A stretch of DNA of 64,000 bases from Phycisphaerae bacterium (GTDB lineage Bacteria > Planctomycetota > Phycisphaerae > UBA1845 > JAFGLZ01): NCBI GenBank assembly GCA_016927755.1, contig JAFGLZ010000222.1, positions 62,001 through 126,000 on the forward strand, read 5' to 3'. A program made the translations under genes and the position numbers. Position 1 is the stretch's first letter. Each line of letters begins with the position of its first letter. Shown one piece after another: positions 33,312-41,598 of this stretch. The notes below the pieces were generated by a model that made no database searches, had not been told where the DNA came from, and saw nothing but the letters and a program-made list of their open reading frames with translations.

Positions 33312-35507
33312 CTACTTAGCGGGCCGCACCAGGACCTGCAGCCGCTTCAGGACGTACTGATTGGCGTTGTTGGCGAAGGTCCAGTCCGGGTTCTTCTCCG
33401 GCTGGTTGCCGATGCCCAGGTCGCAAACGCCGTCAGCGCCCCACCGGTTGAAGGCGAACACGGTGGCCTTGGCGTCGTGGTTGTGGATCTGCATCGAGCC
33501 GTACCCCGCCGTCGCCGTCCCGCCGGTATCGCCGAAGTCGAAGTCCTTCGACGACGCGTCGGGGATGTTCCGCTTGTTCTCCGGCCCGTAGTTGCTGGCC
33601 CAGAACTCGATCCCACCGTGAATCCCCTCGCCCTGAGCGACGCCCTTGACGTTGGAGACGATGGTCATTTTGGCCACGTCCTGGTGGAAGACGGTCCCCG
33701 TGGCCACGCACGGCACGCCGATCTTGCTCGCGTCCTTGGTGAACGCGTCCATCGAGACGAACACCTGCTCGAGCGCCCCGTCCTTCTTCTTGAGCTGAAG
33801 CAGGTAGCCGATCCGATCGAAGGGCGTCTTGATCTCGGCGTGCTTGTCACAGACGTAATCGGGCGGGGTCGAGGCGTAGTTCGCGCCGTCGGGGATGAGC
33901 AGCGTGTAGACGGGTACGTAGCCCTTCGCCTGGGGTATGTCGCGCGCCAGATTGACGTCTCCCGGGAAGGTGCCGGCGCGGAATGCCGAGACCGGCAGGC
34001 CCTCCTTGTTCATCAGGTTCGGCACGGCGTCCTGCCGCCAGGCGAAGCGGACGGCCGCTGCCTTCTTGACCTCCGGCGACGAGACGACGACCGTGTCGCC
34101 GTCGATCTCGGCCTTGGCCGGTACGTAGCCGGTCTGCTCGCCCATGATCTCGAACCAGCTCAGCGGCTTGCCGTCGCGCGAGGCGAGCCCGCCGCCGACG
34201 TGGTCGAAGCGCAGGCGGATCTTGTCGCCCTCGATCTCCATCGACTTGTACACCGGCCCCGACCACACGATCCCCTGCTTGCCGTAGGTGTTGGCCAGGG
34301 CGATCAGAGCCAGTCGAAGCCCGACGTCCTGCTTGTTCGTCGGGTGGATGTCCTTCAGGTTGCCGATGTCGTTGATGACCGCCATGCCCGTGTTGGGAAT
34401 GGCCGTCGCGGCCGCCTGAGCCTCCCACATCTTGGCCAGGACGTCAGGCGAATCCCCACCGTAGATAAACGGCGCGAGTTGCACCCAGTAAAAGGGGAAG
34501 TCCTCGGCCTTGGCGCCCCAGACCTTCCGCCAGCCGGTGACCAGCGCTTCCTTCTTCTTGGCGTAGAGCATCGCGTCGAGTCGGTTCGACTCGCCCTGAT
34601 ACCAGATCCCGCCTCGAATTGAGTACGGCACCAGCGGGTGGATCATGGCGTTGTACATGGCCGTCGGCGACCCCCACCCGGCCAGGGGGTTAAGCTCGTT
34701 CGGATACGCCGGCGCCGGCGCCAGCTCCTTCTCGGTCGACAGGGCCTGGCGGGCCGTCCCGATCCACTTCTCCAGGTCGCCGAGGTAGGCGGTCAGGCGA
34801 GCCTTATGGGCTTCACTGGCCGGGTCGGCCATGTTGATCTGCCGAGAAACGCCGACCAGCTCACGGACCGAGGCGAAGCCGGCCGGCGGCGTCCATGGCT
34901 CGATCAGCGAGCCGCCCCAGGAGCTGTCGATCAGCCCGACGGGCACGTCCAGATCCTTGTTGAGCTTCCGTCCGAAGAAGTACCCCACCGCCGAGAAACC
35001 TCCGACGGTCTCGGGCGAGCAGCGCTGCCAGGTCGCGTTGAGGTCTCTCTGGGGGAAACCCGCCAGCACGTTGGGCACCTTGAACAGGCGGATGTTCGGA
35101 TGATTGGCCGCTGCGATCTCGTCCTTGGCGTTGTCGGAGCCGCCGACCCCCCAGGCCATGTTGGACTGGCCGGAACAGACCCAGACCTCGCCAACCGCCA
35201 CGTCCTCGAACGTGAGCGTGTTCTTTCCGACCACCGTCATGGTCAGACCGGTCGTCGCGCCCATGGCGGGAAGGCTGACCTTCCAGGCCCCGTCGTTGCC
35301 GGCCTGAGCGGTCGCGCTCTGCTCGCCGAGCCTGACCGTGACCTTCTCGCCGGGCTCCGCCCACCCCCAAACGGGCAGCGCCCTGTCGCGCTGCAGAACC
35401 ATGTGGGCCGCGAAGACGTGGGGCACGCTCACGTCGGCAACAAGCACGGATGCATCGGCAAGGGAGACGACGGCGACGATGAGTGAGAGTCCGAAACGAT
35501 GTCGCAT
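33312..35507 (-). CDS. Sialate O-acetylesterase-like protein with extra C-terminal domain
   Basis: 731 residues from the ATG at 35507, where AAGGAGG stands 9 nt upstream. A Sec signal is followed by an N-terminal beta domain (FAAHMVLQRDRALPVWGWAEPG), typical of the family. The SGNH-like catalytic part has Ser115 in CSGQSNM and Asp386/His388 in NLKDIHPTNK, plus YQGESN, so all catalytic residues are present. It would remove O-acetyl groups from sialic acids or, as often in environmental bacteria, from other acetylated glycans. Beyond residue 525 an extra segment of about 200 residues (KGYVPVYTLLIPDGANY to LKRLQVLVRPAK) lies outside the usual family length and ends in a beta-sandwich-like pattern. 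Confidence 0.9.
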   Translation of the reverse strand: MRHRFGLSLIVAVVSLADASVLVADVSVPHVFAAHMVLQRDRALPVWGWAEPGEKVTVRLGEQSATAQAGNDGAWKVSLPAMGATTGLTMTVVGKNTLTFEDVAVGEVWVCSGQSNMAWGVGGSDNAKDEIAAANHPNIRLFKVPNVLAGFPQRDLNATWQRCSPETVGGFSAVGYFFGRKLNKDLDVPVGLIDSSWGGSLIEPWTPPAGFASVRELVGVSRQINMADPASEAHKARLTAYLGDLEKWIGTARQALSTEKELAPAPAYPNELNPLAGWGSPTAMYNAMIHPLVPYSIRGGIWYQGESNRLDAMLYAKKKEALVTGWRKVWGAKAEDFPFYWVQLAPFIYGGDSPDVLAKMWEAQAAATAIPNTGMAVINDIGNLKDIHPTNKQDVGLRLALIALANTYGKQGIVWSGPVYKSMEIEGDKIRLRFDHVGGGLASRDGKPLSWFEIMGEQTGYVPAKAEIDGDTVVVSSPEVKKAAAVRFAWRQDAVPNLMNKEGLPVSAFRAGTFPGDVNLARDIPQAKGYVPVYTLLIPDGANYASTPPDYVCDKHAEIKTPFDRIGYLLQLKKKDGALEQVFVSMDAFTKDASKIGVPCVATGTVFHQDVAKMTIVSNVKGVAQGEGIHGGIEFWASNYGPENKRNIPDASSKDFDFGDTGGTATAGYGSMQIHNHDAKATVFAFNRWGADGVCDLGIGNQPEKNPDWTFANNANQYVLKRLQVLVRPAK

Positions 35508-35683
35508 GAGTGCGAGCCTCCTTCTCTGTGGTCTGTGCGCGGTCACGCGGAGGCGGCCAGGCCTCGGCGAGCCGCGTGTTCACGGTGGAAGCAGCAAGCT
35601 ATCGGTCGGATGGGTCGCTGTCAAACCGGGCATGGCGGCATCGAATGGCCTCGGTCGAGCGCGTCCGTGCTAACGACATAGGC

Positions 35684-37423
35684 TCATCGTCCGCCCTGGA
35701 CGTACCGTTCCCACTCGGGCCGGGTGTTGACCTCCTCGAGCTGCTCGCCCGTCCAGGGGCTGCGCCCGGTGAAGTTGGTATTGTTGTACGCCGGCAGGTC
35801 GACGCGATCGCCCCCTTCCCTCTGAATTCCCCAGCTATCAGTCTGGTGGAGCGAGCCCCCCTCGGCCTGCGAGACCCAGGTCCCCTGGCCTAGCGTCGTT
35901 TGACTGTGGAGCCACGCGGCGTAATCGCGCGCCCGGCTGTTGTTTCTAAACGAGCCCTGAAGAGCCTGAAACGCCTCCCGCGATTCCGCCAGCGCCCGCT
36001 GTAGGCTCTGGTTGAGCTGTCGCTGGCGGGCGGCCTGCTGCGCGATGACCTGCCCGACGAAGCGCTCGTTGTACCGGTGAGACTTGACGATGCGCCAATA
36101 GAGCGGCAGGTAGTCGTCGAACTCGGCGTCCGGCGCCCAGCCGCCCTCGACCAGGCAGCTCCACGCGATGCCGAGCGGGCTCACGAAACACGACACGCTG
36201 AACAGTCCGCGGCAGGTCTGGCCCGTCGGCCCGCTCGTGAACCGCACGTGCATGAGGCGGATATCGCCGCGAAGCCCTCTGCCCTCGAGCATCCGCAGAT
36301 ACTGCGCGACCTCGGGGACGATCTGACCGGCCGGCGTCTCGGAGATGATCTGCAGGTTCCGCCCGAACTGCCCGTCGGCCATGACCAGGGCCAACGCCCG
36401 CGGCGGCGGCACGTAGTCGGACCAAATCACGCCCGGAACGCGAATCGAGGTCGCTCTTGGCGACATCATCTCCTTGGAGACGAACGACACGCCGTGCGTC
36501 TTGCGCTGCCAGTCGGGCGAGGTCCAATACTGCAGGACCGCCCCCTGAAACTGCCAGCCCCGCGGGATCTGCAGCGTGAACGACTGGTCGGGCGCGGTGA
36601 CCTGGACTAGGGGCAGTTGACGACCCGGCCGCCCCTCGGCCTGGGCCAGCAGCGCGATCGGCGAGACCGCCCCGCGCCCCGTGCCGGAGGCGCGCTGATC
36701 CCCGGCGGCCATCTCGTTGGCCTTCTTCTGGACGTTTCGAACGCCCTCCGGGCTATAGGCCAGGTTTGCCACGATCTGAGTGAGCTGCGGCAGACTCGCC
36801 TGCCACGTGTCCGCGGCGGCGCTCATGCAGTAGACGGTGCCGGCTCGTGGCGTGTGGAAGAAGTGAACGTGGGCGATCGTCTTGCGCCCGTCAGCGGCGG
36901 TCAGAGCCGCCTCGACCCGCGTGCGCGATCGGTCCTTCGTCGAGCTCATGCGCGTCACCTCGACGGACTTGCTGGCCCGGGCGAGATTGGTGAAGAAGAT
37001 GACGGCCATATTGACCGAGTCCTTGACGTTCTGCCCAAGCGGCAGCGTCGCAAAGGCCACCTCGGCCGTTCGATCCGGGCTCGCGACCGAGATCGCATAG
37101 CTCCCCGGCCCGAGGTTCGGACCTTGCTGCACTCGCCACCCCGCCGGGTGAAACAGCATGACCTTGCCGTCGGGGCTCTCGTAACGCGTCATCGGGCCCG
37201 AGGGTGCCGGCCTGTCCTTGCGGATCTTCTCCTTCTTGGCCGCTGCCCTTCGAACCGGCTCCTTGTGGGTCTTGGCGGGCCCATCCGTCAGCCTTGTTCC
37301 ACACTGGCTGCAGTACTTCGCCGACGCGGGGCGATCGGCCTTGCACTTCGGGCAGTACTCCTGCGCGACGGTCGCTGTGAAGGCGGACACAAGAAAGACC
37401 ATCGGCGCGGCAAGTGTGGACAT
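35684..37423 (-). CDS. Exported zinc-ribbon protein of unknown function
   Basis: 579 residues; GGAG lies 8 nt before the ATG. A signal-like segment (MVFLVSAFTATVAQ) is followed immediately by a double-Cys zinc ribbon (YCPKCKADRP, YCSQCGTRL), then a basic linker (KEPVRRAAAKKEKIRKD). Two similar alpha/beta domains follow at about 80-215 (MLFHPAGWRVQQGPNLG) and 265-450 (FTLQIPRGWQFQGAVLQYW), each resembling PsbP-like or DUF1795-type folds. A Gln-rich helical stretch (QQAARQRQLNQSLQRALAES) closes the protein. Zinc ribbons rarely sit right after an export signal, so either this is a signal anchor with the ribbon outside, or the ribbon is a planctomycete export peculiarity. The function is unknown. 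Confidence 0.7.
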   Translation of the reverse strand: MSTLAAPMVFLVSAFTATVAQEYCPKCKADRPASAKYCSQCGTRLTDGPAKTHKEPVRRAAAKKEKIRKDRPAPSGPMTRYESPDGKVMLFHPAGWRVQQGPNLGPGSYAISVASPDRTAEVAFATLPLGQNVKDSVNMAVIFFTNLARASKSVEVTRMSSTKDRSRTRVEAALTAADGRKTIAHVHFFHTPRAGTVYCMSAAADTWQASLPQLTQIVANLAYSPEGVRNVQKKANEMAAGDQRASGTGRGAVSPIALLAQAEGRPGRQLPLVQVTAPDQSFTLQIPRGWQFQGAVLQYWTSPDWQRKTHGVSFVSKEMMSPRATSIRVPGVIWSDYVPPPRALALVMADGQFGRNLQIISETPAGQIVPEVAQYLRMLEGRGLRGDIRLMHVRFTSGPTGQTCRGLFSVSCFVSPLGIAWSCLVEGGWAPDAEFDDYLPLYWRIVKSHRYNERFVGQVIAQQAARQRQLNQSLQRALAESREAFQALQGSFRNNSRARDYAAWLHSQTTLGQGTWVSQAEGGSLHQTDSWGIQREGGDRVDLPAYNNTNFTGRSPWTGEQLEEVNTRPEWERYVQGGR

Positions 37424-37670
37424 GACGTTTCTCCGAATGAGGGATGGTGACGCGGTGATCTCCAGGAGTCTTGGGCGCTCACTAGTGAACCGGCCATTCG
37501 GGATGATATTATATGCTTACTCGATGGACGCCACACCATCTTTCACGCGACTTCGCACCGCGGGTCCGCCCGTCTTCCCCGGGTCCGTCGCCAAGGGTCG
37601 GTGGCGACAGGAACGAGGCGCGCCGCTATAATCGGCCTGTTGCGTGAGAGGATCATCGCGGGAGTCCATG

Positions 37671-38408
37671 ATGGTAGAGTTAGGGGTCAACATCGATCAC
37701 GTGGCCACGGTGCGGCAAGCCCGAAAGACCGACGAGCCCGATCCCGTCTGGGCGGCGGTCGAGGCGGAGCTCGGCGGCGCCGACGGCATCACGTTTCACC
37801 TTCGCGAGGACCGGCGTCACATCCAGGACCGGGACGCCGAGGTCCTTCGCAAGACCGTGGCCGTCAAGCTCAACATGGAGATGGCCATCGCCCAAAGCAT
37901 CGTTCGGATCGCGCGGAAGCTCAAGCCGGACCAGTGCACGTTGGTGCCGGAACGCCGTGAGGAGGTCACGACCGAGGGCGGGCTGGACGTGATCCGGTTC
38001 CGCCGGCGGATCAAGGAGGTGGTCAAGCAGCTCAAGGCCGTCGGAGCGATCTGCAGCGCGTTCATCGAGCCGATCGCCGAGCAGATCGAGACCTCGGCCG
38101 AGTGCGGCTTCGACGCCGTCGAGCTGTGGACCGGCGGCTACGCGCATGCCCGAGGGCCGCGAGCGGTCCGGCGCGAGCTCGAGCGACTCGAGGACGGCAT
38201 CGCCACGGGACACGCGACAGGCATGATCGTTCACGGCGGGCACGGGCTGACGTATCGTAACGTCGCGCCGATCGCGGGGATCCCGGGCTGGGGAGAGTTC
38301 AACATCGGGCATTCGATCATATCCCGGGCGATGTTCGTGGGCATTCGCGAGGCGGTTCAGGAGATGAAGGACCTGCTGATTCTGCACGCACCGGAGGAGA
38401 CCTCATGA
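37671..38408 (+). CDS. pdxJ: Pyridoxine 5'-phosphate synthase
   Basis: 245 residues from the second of two tandem ATGs (37671; GGGAG 6 nt upstream). PdxJ condenses 3-amino-2-oxopropyl phosphate with deoxyxylulose 5-phosphate to make pyridoxine 5'-phosphate in the cytoplasm. Family signatures are the N-terminal [14 protein letters not shown], then [37 protein letters not shown], and the phosphate loop [34 protein letters not shown]. The length is normal. The stop overlaps the dapA start by four bases (ATGA), so it heads a tightly coupled three-gene operon. Confidence 0.97.
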   Translation: MVELGVNIDHVATVRQARKTDEPDPVWAAVEAELGGADGITFHLREDRRHIQDRDAEVLRKTVAVKLNMEMAIAQSIVRIARKLKPDQCTLVPERREEVTTEGGLDVIRFRRRIKEVVKQLKAVGAICSAFIEPIAEQIETSAECGFDAVELWTGGYAHARGPRAVRRELERLEDGIATGHATGMIVHGGHGLTYRNVAPIAGIPGWGEFNIGHSIISRAMFVGIREAVQEMKDLLILHAPEETS

Positions 38409-39280
38409 CGTTCCGCGGAACGATGGTGGCGCTGGTCACGCCGTTCAGGGGCGGCCACGTGGACTGGGACGCTCTGAACAAGCTGGTGGACTTCCACCTT
38501 GCCGCCGGCACCGACGCGCTCGTGCCCTGCGGCACGACGGGCGAATCCCCGACGCTCAGCCACGAGGAACACGACGACGTCATCGAAGCGGTGGTCAAGC
38601 GAGCCGGCGGCAAGGTGCCGGTGATCGCCGGCACCGGCAGCAACAGCACGGAGGAGGCCCTCAGGCTGACGCTCCACGCCAAGCACGCCGGAGCGGACGC
38701 GGCGCTGATGGTCTCGCCCTACTACAACAAGCCGACACAGGAGGGGCTGTACCGGCACTTCGCCCGCGTGGCCGACGAGGTGGACGTTCCCATCATCCTC
38801 TACAACATCCCCAGCCGCTGCGGCGTGGAGATCTTCCCCGCAACGGTGACCCGGCTGAGGAAGGCCTACCCCCACATCGTGGGCGTCAAGCACGCGACCG
38901 GTCGGCTCGACGACGCCAGTGAGTTGAGCACGCTGTGCGACATCGCCCTGATCTCCGGCGACGACTCGATGACGCTGCCGCTCATGTCGATCGGCGGCGT
39001 CGGCGTGATCAGCGTGATCGCCAACATCGTGCCCAAGGAGATGAAAGCCCTGACCGACGCGGCCCTGGCGGGCGACTTCGCCGTCGCTGCAGAGCAACAT
39101 CGAAAGCTGTTCACGCTCGGAAAGAACATGCTGTCGCTCGAGACGAACCCGATCCCGATCAAGACCGCCATGGCGATGAAGGGGATGATCGCCGAGGAGT
39201 TTCGCCTGCCCCTGTGCCCGATGGCCGCGAGCAACCGGGCCAAGCTCGAGTCGACGTTGAAGGAAGCCGGTATCCTATGA
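38405..39280 (+). CDS. dapA: 4-hydroxy-tetrahydrodipicolinate synthase
   Basis: 291 residues, the normal length. DapA condenses pyruvate with aspartate semialdehyde in lysine and diaminopimelate synthesis. The Schiff-base Lys162 stands in VGVKHATG; the proton-relay Tyr lies in YNIPSRCG, and [14 protein letters not shown] and [14 protein letters not shown] are the other family motifs. It is coupled by ATGA overlaps both to pdxJ before it and to the membrane-protein gene after it. Pairing B6 and lysine synthesis in one operon is not standard; a PLP link (LysA and the aminotransferases use PLP) is possible but speculative. Confidence 0.97.
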   Translation: MTFRGTMVALVTPFRGGHVDWDALNKLVDFHLAAGTDALVPCGTTGESPTLSHEEHDDVIEAVVKRAGGKVPVIAGTGSNSTEEALRLTLHAKHAGADAALMVSPYYNKPTQEGLYRHFARVADEVDVPIILYNIPSRCGVEIFPATVTRLRKAYPHIVGVKHATGRLDDASELSTLCDIALISGDDSMTLPLMSIGGVGVISVIANIVPKEMKALTDAALAGDFAVAAEQHRKLFTLGKNMLSLETNPIPIKTAMAMKGMIAEEFRLPLCPMAASNRAKLESTLKEAGIL

Positions 39281-40302
39281 CCGCCACCGCCGCCAACACG
39301 AAGAAGCCCGACGAAGTGGGGCCGTCCGAGTTGTTCCCGCCGATGCGGTTCTTGGAGAAGGCCCGCCTCGTGGGCATCTGCTGCTTGCTGCTGGTCCCGG
39401 CGGTCCTGCTGTGCTGGCGGATCGCCGGCCCCACGGACCCGTATCAGGCCGTGACGATCGTCTATCACGACAACCCGCTCGTCGCGCTGTTGACGGTGCT
39501 CGTCTTCGCGGCCGCTGGGTCGGCCGCGGCGACGTTGCTGATGGCGGGGCGACTTAGCGACTTCGGGGCGTTTGCGGTAGGTGTGGGGCTGACGGGGTTG
39601 GCCCTCCGCGGCGGCGATCTGACCGTGATGCTGCAATACAAGGCGGGAACGGCCGCCGGGCGCGCCGGCGTCTTCAGCGACCTGGCGGTGGACGTCGTCC
39701 TCTGGACCTTCGTGCCGATCGTGAGCCTGGCGGTGTGCGCGATGACCGAGGGCTGGGCGGGTCTATCCGGACCGGCCGAGATCAAGCCGCCGAACAAGCC
39801 CACCTCCGCCAAACGCCCCGGGCCGATGAAGCGATGGCTGGAGCGCGCGGCCCTGAGGACGGGCGCGCCGGACGAGTGGTCCGCCGAGGTCAAGCACGGG
39901 CTGGTCACGACGGTCGTGACGACTGTCGTGGCGATGGTCGTGATCCACGTGGCCTCGGGTCGCGAGGTCGCGCCGGTGAATCACGTTCAAGTGATCTTCG
40001 CGATCGGCGTGGGGTTCTGGCTCGGCGCGATCGCGGCGGGTCAGTTCAGCCGTCCCGCGCTGGGGGTCTGGGTCTGTCTGGCCGTGCCGATCGTCGCCCT
40101 CATCGGCGACGTCGGCGGATGGCTCCGCCCAAACCTGCCGGCCGAGCTGGCCGCGTATCGCGAGATCGCAATCATCCCGCCGAACGCGTGGAGCAAGGGC
40201 CTGCCCATCGACTACCTCTCGATCGGGCCGGCCGCGGCGATCCTCGGCATGTGGACGAGCCAGCGACTCCGCCGCGCCCGCGAAGAGGCCGTCGTCGTCT
40301 GA
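39277..40302 (+). CDS. Polytopic membrane protein in the pdxJ-dapA operon
   Basis: 341 residues, starting at the ATG that overlaps the dapA stop by four bases. About seven hydrophobic helices are visible (LVGICCLLLVPAVLLCW, LVALLTVLVFAAAGSAAATLL, VVLWTFVPIVSLAVCAM, LVTTVVTTVVAMVVIHV, VIFAIGVGFWLGAIAAGQ, LGVWVCLAVPIVALIGDV, GPAAAILGMWTS), with a long cytoplasmic-type loop (GPAEIKPPNKPTSAKRPGPMK) in the middle. No transporter or enzyme motif is recognised. The tight coupling suggests its dosage is tied to PdxJ and DapA. A planctomycete-restricted hypothetical family is likely. Confidence 0.85.
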   Translation: MTATAANTKKPDEVGPSELFPPMRFLEKARLVGICCLLLVPAVLLCWRIAGPTDPYQAVTIVYHDNPLVALLTVLVFAAAGSAAATLLMAGRLSDFGAFAVGVGLTGLALRGGDLTVMLQYKAGTAAGRAGVFSDLAVDVVLWTFVPIVSLAVCAMTEGWAGLSGPAEIKPPNKPTSAKRPGPMKRWLERAALRTGAPDEWSAEVKHGLVTTVVTTVVAMVVIHVASGREVAPVNHVQVIFAIGVGFWLGAIAAGQFSRPALGVWVCLAVPIVALIGDVGGWLRPNLPAELAAYREIAIIPPNAWSKGLPIDYLSIGPAAAILGMWTSQRLRRAREEAVVV

Positions 40303-40342
40303 ATGATCGTGCGAGATCAGTCGCCGGGCATCCGGCAGGCGC

Positions 40343-40392
40343 GTAGCATGGGCATCTTGCCCATGTCCACCACGGGCGAGACGCCCGTTCTA
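40343..40392. repeat. Complete two-stem REP-like element
   Basis: GTAG, then CATGGGCA-TCT-TGCCCATG (40347-40365), a 6-base linker, ACGGGCG-AGA-CGCCCGT (40372-40388), then TCTAC. The outer GTAG/CTAC also pair. This is the most complete member of the family seen at 1-80, 18457-18475 and 50167-50185. Confidence 0.75.
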
Positions 40393-40405
40393 CTCCGGTC
40401 ACGTC

Positions 40406-40600
40406 ATGATGATGGCTCTCTTCAAACGAACGCTGCTCGACTGGAAGGCGGTTCAGGCCGAGATGATCCGCGAGACGAGCGACTACATCAACGAGTGCTT
40501 CCGCAACCCCGAGCTGGCGGTCCGCATCCCCGCCGTCCGCGCCGAAGAGGCTAACTGGTCCCGCGAGTTCGCCGAGGCGTTCTGGCGAAGCGTCCTGTAA
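40406..40600 (+). CDS. Small conserved-looking protein, 64 residues
   Basis: The frame starts at a triple ATG (40406, 40409, 40412) without a clear Shine-Dalgarno site, just after the REP-like element. The product is amphipathic: a helical N-terminus (LFKRTLLDWKAVQAEMIRET) and a PELAVRIPAVRAEEANWSREFAEAFWRSVL ending split by charged residues. The codon choice and lack of low complexity favour a real gene. It has no signal or membrane segment. The function is unknown. It could be the last gene of the pdxJ operon if the element does not stop transcription. Confidence 0.5.
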   Translation: MMMALFKRTLLDWKAVQAEMIRETSDYINECFRNPELAVRIPAVRAEEANWSREFAEAFWRSVL

Positions 40601-40820
40601 TGTCTCCCCTCTTCGAGCGAGTCTTCCACCGATAACCCAAAGCCGGACATTTCCCGCGAACTGCCGCCGCTTTCATTTGTCCGCACGGGCGGATGATTCG
40701 TACATTTCATTTGGCAGTCAGATTCCGGGGGGCGGCCGCATATCCGCGTCTTGCCGACAGACGTCCGATGACGTTCACCGCCGCCGCGCCCGCCGGACGT
40801 GATGTTCCTGGGGATACACC

Positions 40821-41528
40821 ATGACGCTTCGATTCTCGCGTTTCTTCGTCGCGCTGGCGGCGGCCACGGCGCTCCTGATGGCGCCTGCGTCCGCCACAGC
40901 CGGTTTGATAGGGTTCCTCACGACGTCCGATTCGACGGGCTTGACGGGCGGAGGCGACTGGGCCGCCATGCCCGACGAGGACGGATTCCGCATCGACTGG
41001 GACGTTTCGTTGAACTACGACGGAACGTGGCACTACGCCTACACCTTCACCGACGAGGACGGCGACGACCTGAAACCCGCCACCAGCCACGCGATCTTCC
41101 AGGTCTCGGACAGCATCACGACAGAAGATCTGCTGAACTTCAGCGGCGACGTGGCCCAGACCGAGCTCGGCACGTTCGGACCCAAGAAGAGCAATCCCGG
41201 CTTTCCGGAGGACGAGTCGATCTATGGAATCAAGATCGACCTCGGTGGCGATCAGCGCCACGTCGAGTTCGACTCCACGCACCGCCCGATGTGGGGCGAC
41301 TTCTACGCCAAGGGCGGCCGGGACTCGTTCGTATACACGGGCGGCTTCGGTCGGGACGTGCTGAACCTCTACGACTACGACGGCGTCCCCGTCGATGGGA
41401 TGGGCTACACGCTGGGCAAGGTCCTCGTGCCCGACACCGTCGGCGGCAGCGTCCCCGAGCCGGCGACGCTGGGGCTCCTGGCGATTGGTGCCCTGGGACT
41501 GATCTATCGCGCGAGACGCCTCGCCTAG
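40821..41528 (+). CDS. PEP-CTERM sorting-domain protein
   Basis: 235 residues with a Sec signal (FFVALAAATALLMAPASATA) and a C-terminal sorting tag VPEPATLGLLAIGALGLIYR followed by RARRLA, the Pro-Glu-Pro, helix, basic-tail pattern processed by exosortase. The body is acidic and beta-rich (DGFRIDWDVSLNYDGTWHYAYTFTDED). Such proteins are exported and anchored or released together with exopolysaccharide; no exosortase gene is in the window. The family function is unknown. Short TTCATTT repeats occur in its upstream spacer (40601-40820), otherwise featureless. Confidence 0.9.
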   Translation: MTLRFSRFFVALAAATALLMAPASATAGLIGFLTTSDSTGLTGGGDWAAMPDEDGFRIDWDVSLNYDGTWHYAYTFTDEDGDDLKPATSHAIFQVSDSITTEDLLNFSGDVAQTELGTFGPKKSNPGFPEDESIYGIKIDLGGDQRHVEFDSTHRPMWGDFYAKGGRDSFVYTGGFGRDVLNLYDYDGVPVDGMGYTLGKVLVPDTVGGSVPEPATLGLLAIGALGLIYRARRLA

Positions 41529-41598
41529 CCGCGACCGGCCGAGCCTGAGGACGAACCGGCCCCCCGCGCGCATCCCACCCGATGCGCGCCGGCGCTTC

